Shown in pieces: positions 33,303 to 39,356 of a DNA stretch of 39,356 nucleotides; positions within the stretch are counted from its first letter, which is position 1, and every line of letters begins with the position of its first letter. The position numbers and the translations under genes were made by a program. The notes beneath the pieces were generated by a model that worked only from the letters and a program-made list of their open reading frames with translations, was not told the origin of the DNA and ran no database searches. Origin of the DNA: Candidatus Falkowella caecavicola (lineage in GTDB: Bacteria > Bacillota > Clostridia > Oscillospirales > Ruminococcaceae); the NCBI GenBank assembly GCA_904420125.1, contig CAJFUK010000037.1, positions 1-39,356 on the forward strand, given 5' to 3'.

Positions 33303-35387
33303 TTATACTCGATGCAGAAGATCTGTGTAAGTTGGCATCGGCCAATAGTCAGATGAAACAAATTCTTCTGTTTCATCGACTGCCTTCCGAAGCACAGCCA
33401 TTTTGTTGGTAACCTGATCCCGATAATACTGCGCTTGGGCCAGAATATCCGTACAGTCCACTTCTTGTAACGCCTTTTTCAGTGCGGTGGCCGCTTTTTG
33501 GATCCGGATAATATTTTCCGACAAAACCCAAAGAAGATGCTGCACAGCACTGTTTTCAAAGCCAGCTGTTTTAAGATTGTTATAAGAAGCGGCGGTGTCT
33601 CCTGCAAAACGAATGATCGCAGGAAGGATCTGGCGATGAAGCATTTCCAGCATGGTATGTGCTTCAATATCTATGGTTTTGGAATAGTTTTCTAAACGGA
33701 TTTCATAGCGGGAGTGACATTCCGATTCTGAAAGAATATTCTGACGCACCAGAACGTCAATATTTTTCTGCTCTCGCAGTGCGGTGATCGCATCCACGGT
33801 ATTAGAAAGATTAGGCAGGCCCCGCCGAGCCGCTTCCTGCACCCATTCATCGGAATAATTGTTGCCGTTAAAAATGATCCGCCCGTGTTCTTTCATTGTA
33901 TCTGCAACAATTTTTCGGACTTCGTTGTCGAAATCCGCGGCATTCTGCAGACGATCCGCAAAACGGCTGAGCGTATCTGCTACAATTGCGTTCAACACAA
34001 AGTTTGTCTGCGAAATGGAAGCAGAAGAGCCCACCATCCGGAATTCAAACTTGTTTCCGGTAAATGCAAAAGGAGACGTACGATTTCGGTCGCTGTCATC
34101 GCGGTTCAGCCGGGGAAGAGTAGCAACGCCGGTTTCCAAAACCCTTGTAAGGTTTTCTGCATGTTCAGATCCTGTAGCAATTTCTTCCAAAATGGAGGTC
34201 AGGTGTTCTCCCAGAAAAATAGAAATAATCGCTGGTGGAGCTTCATTGGCCCCCAACCGGTGATCATTGCCTGCACTCGCGGCAGTCATACGTAATAAAT
34301 CGCCATAGTTGTCTACCGCATCAATCACTGCGGAAAGAAAAACAAGAAACTGCATATTTTCGTAAGGCGTTTTTCCTGGATCCAGCAGGTTATACCCATC
34401 ATCTGTAGCAAGCGACCAGTTATTATGCTTCCCGGAACCATTGACACTTTCGAAAGGCTTTTCATGCAGCAGACAGGCAAGATTATTTCGTTTTGCAACA
34501 ATCCGCATCAGCTCCATGGTGAGCTGATTGTGGTCAATTGCCGTATTGGCCGATTCAAATACCGGCGCCAGCTCATGCTGCGCAGGCGCTACTTCATTAT
34601 GTTTGGTCTTAGAGGGAACGCCCAGTTCCCAGAGTTCCTGATCCAGCTGCCGCATAAAATCAGCAACACGAAGACGGATCCGGCCGCAGTAATGGTCATC
34701 CATCTGCTGCCCTTTGGAAGGATTTGCGCCAAATAAAGTACGTCCGGTGATCTTCAGATCCAGACGCTTTTCATACTGCGCCCGATCAATCAAAAAATAT
34801 TCCTGCTCCGCACCCACAGTGGCAATAACCCGTTTGCTGGACGTGTTGCCGAAAATACGGAGAATGCGCAGCGCCTGCCCGGAGATTGCGTCCATCGAGC
34901 GCAGTAAAGGTGTTTTTCCATCCAAAGCCTCACCTGTATAAGAACAGAAAGCAGTGGGAATATACAGCGTATGATCCCGGACAAACGCTGGCGATGTACA
35001 GTCCCACGCGGTGTATCCGCGTGCTTCAAACGTATTGCGCAATCCCCCGTTTGGAAAGGAGGAAGCGTCCGGTTCTCCTTTAATCAGCTCTTTGCCGGAG
35101 AAATCTACCACGGCGGTTCCGTCTCCCTGCGGCGTAACAAAACTGTCATGCTTGCCGGCCGTAATATTGTTCATCGGCTGAAACCAATGCGTGTAATGTG
35201 TAGCGCCCAGTTCAGACGCCCAGTTTTTCATTGCTTCTGCAACAACATCTGCAATATGGGGCTGTAGCGGTTCTCCTTCGCTGATAGAACGCTTTAAACT
35301 GATATAAATATTTTTGGGCAGCCATTGCCGCATGACCGTATCATTGAAAACTTTACAGCCAAAGGTTTTTGAAAAGTCAGAGTTCAT
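33303..35387 (-). CDS. glnN: Glutamine synthetase type III
   Basis: 694 residues from ATG 35387 (GGAGG eight bases before; the longer start at 35402 overlaps it). Length and sequence fit GSIII, which makes glutamine from glutamate, ammonia and ATP. Visible signatures include TAWDCTSPAF, GAEQEYFL (catalytic Glu pair), AGNDHRLGANEAPPAI and the type III specific NKFEFRMVGSS. Type III enzymes are common in Clostridia and Bacteroidetes. It is the second gene after asnA (24 bases apart), placing two ammonia-fixing amide synthetases under one promoter. Confidence 0.97.
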   Translation of the reverse strand: MNSDFSKTFGCKVFNDTVMRQWLPKNIYISLKRSISEGEPLQPHIADVVAEAMKNWASELGATHYTHWFQPMNNITAGKHDSFVTPQGDGTAVVDFSGKELIKGEPDASSFPNGGLRNTFEARGYTAWDCTSPAFVRDHTLYIPTAFCSYTGEALDGKTPLLRSMDAISGQALRILRIFGNTSSKRVIATVGAEQEYFLIDRAQYEKRLDLKITGRTLFGANPSKGQQMDDHYCGRIRLRVADFMRQLDQELWELGVPSKTKHNEVAPAQHELAPVFESANTAIDHNQLTMELMRIVAKRNNLACLLHEKPFESVNGSGKHNNWSLATDDGYNLLDPGKTPYENMQFLVFLSAVIDAVDNYGDLLRMTAASAGNDHRLGANEAPPAIISIFLGEHLTSILEEIATGSEHAENLTRVLETGVATLPRLNRDDSDRNRTSPFAFTGNKFEFRMVGSSASISQTNFVLNAIVADTLSRFADRLQNAADFDNEVRKIVADTMKEHGRIIFNGNNYSDEWVQEAARRGLPNLSNTVDAITALREQKNIDVLVRQNILSESECHSRYEIRLENYSKTIDIEAHTMLEMLHRQILPAIIRFAGDTAASYNNLKTAGFENSAVQHLLWVLSENIIRIQKAATALKKALQEVDCTDILAQAQYYRDQVTNKMAVLRKAVDETEEFVSSDYWPMPTYTDLLHRV

Positions 35388-35411
35388 AAGAACAGCCTCC
35401 ATATGTAACTT

Positions 35412-36425
35412 TTAAAGAAGGGGGATGCCGTGTGCACGGCAGGTTTCGATCATTTCTTCCGGCCACGCGGATGCCTGTACCTCACCGATATGCGCTTTTT
35501 GCAGCAGCAGCATACAAATGCGGGACTGGCCGATTCCGCCTCCGATTGTGTAAGGTAACTGACCGGAGAGCAGCATGGAATGGAATGGCAGGGAAGCGCG
35601 TGCTTCACAATGCGCCGTTTTCAGCTGACTTTGCAGTGCTTTTTCATCCACCCGGATTCCCATCGAACTAATTTCAATCGCACGCTCTAGCAGCGGATAC
35701 CAGATCAGAAGATCTCCGTTGAGCGTCCAGTCATCATAATCCGGCGCCCGTCCATCATGCGGTTTGCCGCTTTTGAGCGCGCCCCCGATCTGCATAAGGA
35801 ATACGGTGCCATGTTCTTGACAGATTGCATTTTCCCTTTCTTTAGGGCTGAAATCCGGGTACATATCTTCCAGCTCCTGCGCGGTAATAAAAAATACGTT
35901 CGGGCTGATAAATCCGTTAATAGCAGGAAAGGCAGTGCAAAAAACATCCTGCGTATCCTTTAAAGCCTGCACGATCAGGCGCACAGTATTTTGCAGGGTT
36001 TCGGGTGTACGGTCTTTTTTATCGATTATTTTTTCCCAGTCCCATTGGTCAACATAAACCGAGTGCAGATTATCCAGCTCCTCATCCCGGCGGATCGCAT
36101 TCATATCTGTATATAAACCGGAACCTGTGGAGAATCCATAACGCTTCAAAGCCATCCGTTTCCATTTGGCCAGAGAGTGCACGATCTGTACATCTGCGTG
36201 CATATCGGTAATATCAAATTGTACCGGACGTTCCACGCCATTCAGATCGTCGTTCAATCCGGTTTCCGGACGAACAAACAGTGGAGCGGAAACACGGGTC
36301 AAATGCAGATTTTCTGCCAGTTTTTTTTCAAAAGTATCTTTGACCAGTTTAATGGCGATCTCTGTTTCCAGAATATTCAGCTTGGGCCAATACACTTTGG
36401 GAAAAATCAGATTGCGTTCAGACAT
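35412..36425 (-). CDS. asnA: Aspartate-ammonia ligase (asparagine synthetase A)
   Basis: 337 residues from ATG 36425 (AAGGAGA before it). The frame continues to 36521 but that part is the structured leader, not protein. AsnA makes asparagine from aspartate, ammonia and ATP and is a class II aminoacyl-tRNA synthetase-like fold. Motifs: SAPLFV, motif 2 region [27 protein letters not shown] in pieces, and motif 3 [14 protein letters not shown]. It is first in an operon with glnN. Confidence 0.97.
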   Translation of the reverse strand: MSERNLIFPKVYWPKLNILETEIAIKLVKDTFEKKLAENLHLTRVSAPLFVRPETGLNDDLNGVERPVQFDITDMHADVQIVHSLAKWKRMALKRYGFSTGSGLYTDMNAIRRDEELDNLHSVYVDQWDWEKIIDKKDRTPETLQNTVRLIVQALKDTQDVFCTAFPAINGFISPNVFFITAQELEDMYPDFSPKERENAICQEHGTVFLMQIGGALKSGKPHDGRAPDYDDWTLNGDLLIWYPLLERAIEISSMGIRVDEKALQSQLKTAHCEARASLPFHSMLLSGQLPYTIGGGIGQSRICMLLLQKAHIGEVQASAWPEEMIETCRAHGIPLL

Positions 36426-36515
36426 GCGAATCTCCTTCCGATTTTTACTGCTGGCAGGTAGATCGTCCGCTTGGTCATATGGGATCACGGCACCCTGTCG
36501 GCATGATAAGATTTC
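36426..36515 (-). ncRNA. Candidate structured leader RNA of the asnA-glnN operon
   Basis: The mRNA should begin near 36515 (from the promoter) and its first bases GGTAGA (36520-36515) pair with TCTACC (36463-36458), closing a domain of about 60 bases with an inner CCG/CGG pairing and a GGG/CCC hairpin. The ribosome binding site follows about 25 bases later. It could be a regulatory RNA for nitrogen status; it does not match any riboswitch class I know. Confidence 0.35.
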
Positions 36516-36519
36516 TACC

Positions 36520-36554
36520 AAAATATTTTACCATTATTCCTATCTGTTTGCAAG
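36520..36554 (-). promoter_or_regulatory. Promoter of the asnA-glnN operon
   Basis: On the minus strand TTGCAA (about 36552-36547), 17 bases, TAAAAT (about 36529-36524). Confidence 0.65.
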
Positions 36555-36611
36555 AGAAAAAAGAATAATAAAAAATACAAAAGATGAGACTCCATGAGAC
36601 TTTATATACGC

Positions 36612-36617
36612 TATAAT
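36612..36617 (+). promoter_or_regulatory. -10 element of the tail-protein cluster
   Basis: A perfect TATAAT about 110 bases before the first tail-like gene. The -35 is weak, but two ATGAGACT copies (36584-36591 and 36594-36601) lie just upstream and could bind an activator. Confidence 0.45.
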
Positions 36618-36728
36618 AAGAATACGATATGAAATATAAAGTAAAAGATGCAAAAAAGAAGACGTTGGCTTTTGACTTTTAGTTTCATATTATATGTAAT
36701 TTTAAAAAATATTTAGGAGGAAAATGAA

Positions 36729-37019
36729 ATGGCAAGTACAAACAAAACAGCACATGGACTGAATCTGTGGGTGGAAACCGACAAACCGGAAATGAATGAT
36801 TTTAATACGGATAACAACAACATAGAAACAGCGCTGGATGAAAAGGCAGATGTAAGCTATGTTGACACCAAGGTGACCAACGCAACCAACGATATCAAGA
36901 CCGGTACGGTAACGGTAGCAAACGCCACCAATGCGCAGAAAATTAATAACAAACAGATTTTTGTCCAGTCGACTGCACCGACCGGAAGCATTCCAACTGG
37001 CTCTCTCCTCTTCTGGTAA
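36729..37019 (+). CDS. Phage tail fibre-like small protein
   Basis: 96 residues; AGGAGG before the ATG. The beginning (MASTNKTAHGLNLWVETDKP, then EMNDFNTDN) is the form seen in many Firmicute prophage tail/baseplate fibre proteins (MASTNKT…L…TDKP…DFN.D). A short helical/coiled region follows with Asn-rich repeats (NATNDIKTG / NATNAQKIN) and an Ile/Phe-rich end (STAPTGSIPTGSLLFW) common in tail fibre tips. It begins a plus-strand set of surface-fibre proteins; the next gene starts 21 bases later. Confidence 0.75.
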   Translation: MASTNKTAHGLNLWVETDKPEMNDFNTDNNNIETALDEKADVSYVDTKVTNATNDIKTGTVTVANATNAQKINNKQIFVQSTAPTGSIPTGSLLFW

Positions 37020-37040
37020 AGGAAAGGGGAGCAGACAGAC

Positions 37041-38024
37041 ATGCTGAAGCGATATGATGGTGCCAATTTTGTCGATGTCAAAATGCACTGCAAGCGGTAT
37101 GACGGTACAAAATGGGTACAGGTAGAAAAAATCCGGAGATATGACGGAAGCCAATGGGTGGACAGGTGGCATTTTGCCGCCAAGCCGGATACGCTCCACT
37201 ACACAGGGCAGTGGGAAAAGTTTACTCATGATGTGAACGGAAAATATTATGTCAAGCTGCTCTCCCCAGGCGTACTGACCGGACTTGAAGGCCAGACAAT
37301 TGACGTTTTTTTAGTCGGCGGCGGTGGTGGCGGCGGCCGGGGAGGTTATGAAACCGGGACTGACAGCGTTCAAGCCTATGGATGGAGTTCCTGGAACGGC
37401 GGAGGCGGAGGCGGCGGTGGCCGTACTTACACCAAAAAAAATATCGTCAATACCGGCTCCATATCCGTTGAGACAATTGGCCAGGGCGGCGCTCCCGGTG
37501 CAAACGGTTCCAGTACAGTCGTCAAGATAAACGGAACCAGCATGACCGCCAATGGCGGTTCTGCCGGCCAACCCGCGTTGGAAGATAAAAAGGGTGCCGG
37601 CGGCGCAGGCGGTTCCGGCGGCGGAGACGGCACAGACCGTTCTGCACGTACATCTAATGCAGGCGGGACCGACGGTGGAAACGGCGCTGGTACTGGTGGC
37701 GGCCAGGGTCAGGGCACAACCACCAAAGCTTTTGGCGGCGATGTCACGCCGTTTAACTCCATGCCGTTTGGCGGCGGCGGTGGCGGCGGCGGAATAAAAG
37801 GAAGCCAGGGCGGTCCAAATAGTTCTGGAGAGAGATGGTCCTCTGCTGGCGGCGCGGGTGGTGCCGGCGGCGGTGGCGCTGGCGCAGATTATGAGAACAC
37901 GGCGAAAGCCGGGAGCCCCTATACCGGCGGTGGCGGTGGCGGCGGCCATGGCGATGCAGAATATCAGACCGGCGGCGCAGGCGGTTCTGGCATTGTGATC
38001 ATCCGCTGGGGCAAATGGGAATAA
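37041..38024 (+). CDS. Glycine-rich tail fibre/adhesin-like protein
   Basis: 327 residues; AAAGGGGAG before ATG. Three copies of a 15-residue unit KRYDG-x-x-(W/F)V-x-V fill residues 3-45 (RYDGANFVDV, RYDGTKWVQV, RYDGSQWVDR). After a linker with GKYYVKLLSPGVLTGLEG, a Gly-rich domain (about 95-327) contains many runs of Gly plus Ser/Thr/Asn turns and ends in GGSGIVIIRW, the end typical of phage glycine-rich tip domains that form polyglycine-II bundles and bind receptors. The GC-rich GGCGGC codons mark this part clearly from the AT-rich surroundings. Ligand unknown. Confidence 0.78.
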   Translation: MLKRYDGANFVDVKMHCKRYDGTKWVQVEKIRRYDGSQWVDRWHFAAKPDTLHYTGQWEKFTHDVNGKYYVKLLSPGVLTGLEGQTIDVFLVGGGGGGGRGGYETGTDSVQAYGWSSWNGGGGGGGGRTYTKKNIVNTGSISVETIGQGGAPGANGSSTVVKINGTSMTANGGSAGQPALEDKKGAGGAGGSGGGDGTDRSARTSNAGGTDGGNGAGTGGGQGQGTTTKAFGGDVTPFNSMPFGGGGGGGGIKGSQGGPNSSGERWSSAGGAGGAGGGGAGADYENTAKAGSPYTGGGGGGGHGDAEYQTGGAGGSGIVIIRWGKWE

Positions 38025-38065
38025 ATTGGACCATACCAATCAAACAAATATTAAGGAAAAGAATA

Positions 38066-38093
38066 GCAGAACCCGGATTTTTCCGGGTTCTGC
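38066..38093 (+). terminator. Hairpin after the glycine-rich gene
   Basis: A 12-bp stem (38066-38077 with 38082-38093, TTTT loop) lies 40 bases after the stop codon. No T-run follows, so it may be a partial terminator or an mRNA stability element. Confidence 0.55.
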
Positions 38094-38115
38094 CATCAAT
38101 CAGGAGGGAAGAAGA

Positions 38116-39054
38116 ATGTTAGAAACTGCAAAATGCCTTCATATAGGCGATTTACAGGAAGGCGGTACAGTCACACTTAGTTGGATGCCGGTTTCCGGTG
38201 CCGATCAATATATTGTCGAACGTAAAAATGGTAGTCCCGATCAGCCGCATACCTGGGGTACACTGTCTGCATCCGGAATCACATGGAATGATATGCAGAC
38301 AGTGGGGCAGACCTGGGATGATCTGCGGCAAATTACTGGAGAATATACGGTGATTTACGATGGACCAGGAACAGCTATACGGGGGCCGGAAGCAGGATTG
38401 AGCTGGAAGGGAATCCATGAAAAGGATCAGCCCTGGAATATGATTGAGGCCAAAGATCAGAGCTGGCAGGAGCTTGAAAGATTGCTGGGAGAAGATCCGG
38501 GCCTAAGTTGGAAAAATATTCATGACCGTGACAACACCTGGAGCAGCATTCGTGCTAAGGATCAGGAATGGCAGGAGTTTGAGGACTTGATTGCCGCCGA
38601 AGATGCTCCGGCATGGGAAACAGAAGATCATGTTTCCTGTCTGGACACAGTTCCTTTTGCAGGAATGGTTGCCTATCGTGTTAAAGGATACAGCGCAGAA
38701 GACCAGAGCGCCTATCTGGAGACGGAGTTTATGCCGGTAGAACAGATTTATGACCGTAAGGATTACGCTGACCAACAGGTAGAACAGTCGAATCTTTATT
38801 ATTTGCAGCTGGATGGGGAGAATATGGACAAATTTGCAGGACCGCTCATTCACGTTCGTTATGACGCCTCTCTCTTACAGGTACAGACCACGGAAATGAT
38901 GGATGATGATCTGGATATTGAGTCGAATCAGGCTGGAGAACTGCAATTCCGTATGCTTCGTTCAGATGAAAAAGAAAAAACATGGTCTGGTCCGGTTTTA
39001 CTGTTGACCTTTACAGGAAAACAGAGTGGTTTTGCCAGCATTAAATTATTTTAA
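38116..39054 (+). CDS. Surface protein with tryptophan-periodic repeats
   Basis: 312 residues from ATG 38116 (AGGAGGGA before it; the frame from 38026 crosses a hairpin). A fibronectin III-like N-terminal strand set (about 15-40, VTLSWMPVSGADQYIVER in pieces) is followed by three triplets of Trp at exact 10-residue spacing: W47/57/67, W97/107/117 and W132/142/152. The second and third triplets belong to two 35-residue direct repeats (94-128 and 129-163). The C-terminal part (about 190-312) has alternating strands with YDASLLQVQTTEM and LLLTFTGKQSG, similar to cohesin-like adhesion domains. It probably belongs to the same fibre or tail module as the upstream genes. No signal peptide is present. 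Confidence 0.72.
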   Translation: MLETAKCLHIGDLQEGGTVTLSWMPVSGADQYIVERKNGSPDQPHTWGTLSASGITWNDMQTVGQTWDDLRQITGEYTVIYDGPGTAIRGPEAGLSWKGIHEKDQPWNMIEAKDQSWQELERLLGEDPGLSWKNIHDRDNTWSSIRAKDQEWQEFEDLIAAEDAPAWETEDHVSCLDTVPFAGMVAYRVKGYSAEDQSAYLETEFMPVEQIYDRKDYADQQVEQSNLYYLQLDGENMDKFAGPLIHVRYDASLLQVQTTEMMDDDLDIESNQAGELQFRMLRSDEKEKTWSGPVLLLTFTGKQSGFASIKLF

Positions 39055-39183
39055 ATCCATATTTTTTTGAATCAGCCGCCAGGAGAAGAGCGGGGAAAGA
39101 AGTGATATCGGAATATTCTTTAAAATATGAAGATGTGAGATTAAAGTGATTAAATAAGAGAAAAAAGGAGAGAGAAAAAGAGC

Positions 39184-39356
39184 ATGAAGGAACGAGAAGA
39201 AAAGAGGCAGGAAAGCGGAGCAGAAGCAATACAGGACGCTGTAATGATGGGAAACAAAGCCCTGGAAGCCGAACAGGCCAGAGAGGGAGTGAAGCAGGAA
39301 CAGGAAGCGGCAGAGGCAGAAAGCTATGCAGCGGTACTGGCAGCAGGGGAAGAAGA
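39184..39356 (+). CDS. Highly charged helical protein, start only (runs off the window)
   Basis: ATG 39184 with AAAGGAGAG upstream, open to the window end (57 complete codons). The visible part is Glu/Lys/Gln/Ala-rich with no Pro (KEREEKRQESGAEAIQ…), which predicts a long helix or coiled coil such as a scaffold or fibre stem. The remainder is outside the window. Confidence 0.6.
   Translation, partial: MKEREEKRQESGAEAIQDAVMMGNKALEAEQAREGVKQEQEAAEAESYAAVLAAGEE

Noticed and set aside
36426-36490. Purine-type riboswitch
   Set aside because: CTACC and GTAAA strings occur in order, but the 3' closing GACTA segment and the loop-loop arrangement are missing.
36426-36520. T-box riboswitch before asnA
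   Set aside because: A short AGGGTG-like string recalls the T-box, but the leader is only about 90 bases, has no terminator and no specifier loop that I can recognise.
36426-36521. N-terminal extension of AsnA
   Set aside because: The region overlaps the predicted promoter and leader, and the conserved protein begins at the ATG at 36425, which has AAGGAGA.
37700-38000. CRISPR array or tandem DNA repeat in the GC-rich part
   Set aside because: The GGCGGC pattern is explained by glycine codons in the glycine-rich protein; there are no spacers of regular length.
37311-38039. 242-codon minus-strand frame opposite the glycine-rich gene
   Set aside because: Gly codons (GGC/GGT) on the plus strand read as Ala/Thr on the minus strand, which keeps the frame open artificially; there is no start signal.

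Overview
The window looks like a chromosomal segment of a low-to-mid GC, gut-type anaerobic Firmicute (class Clostridia). The support is Clostridia-like gene content: rubrerythrin, type III glutamine synthetase, AsnA, a DUF1846 protein, a DUF368 protein and an HPr-like protein. Promoters of the TTGACA-N17-TATAAT type, strong GGAGG ribosome binding sites and many hairpin-plus-U-tract terminators agree with this. I cannot name a genus from the sequence alone.

Layout. 1-82 holds what looks like the last codons of a large serine recombinase, so the left edge may be the end of an integrated element; two small membrane proteins follow. 900-5220 (minus strand) carries a secreted/membrane protein of unknown function, a GH95-type glycosidase and a patatin-like lipase. 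5900-14550 is mostly core: rubrerythrin, an HPr-like protein lacking the phosphorylatable His, a D,D-carboxypeptidase, glucose-6-phosphate isomerase, a P-loop protein, a DUF368 (PopT-type) lipid carrier translocase, rpsO with a structured leader, and pnp.

14550-20280 looks like an accessory island: loosely packed genes, degenerate intergenic DNA and several palindromes. It carries an unusual fusion of a nucleoside hydrolase to an APH(6)-like small-molecule kinase, a SAM methyltransferase and a flavin-reductase-like protein. The fusion gene has a long leader with a near-consensus promoter, a 15-codon leader peptide whose stop codon lies inside an intrinsic terminator, and a second 10-codon leader ORF. 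That layout is typical of ribosome-sensing attenuation in front of antibiotic resistance genes. It is the most interesting part of the window.

20280-36430 returns to host metabolism: a DUF1846 protein, an operon of a membrane protein, an M29 aminopeptidase and an NAD-dependent epimerase-like protein, then a polysaccharide block. That block has two GH26 beta-mannanase paralogues with N-terminal carbohydrate-binding-like domains (one a lipoprotein, one without an export signal), each with a short palindrome upstream, then nagA, a GyrI-like protein, and a GH9 glucanase-SDR operon. Together they suggest capture and intracellular finishing of mannan and glucan oligosaccharides. An asnA-glnN operon for ammonia assimilation follows, with a leader that starts with a closing stem.

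36720 to the end begins a plus-strand cluster of phage-tail-like surface proteins: a short tail-fibre-like protein, a glycine-rich fibre/adhesin, a protein with tryptophans at exact 10-residue intervals, and the start of a charged helical protein. It could be a prophage, a tailocin-like particle or a stand-alone adhesin module; the window ends before this can be decided.
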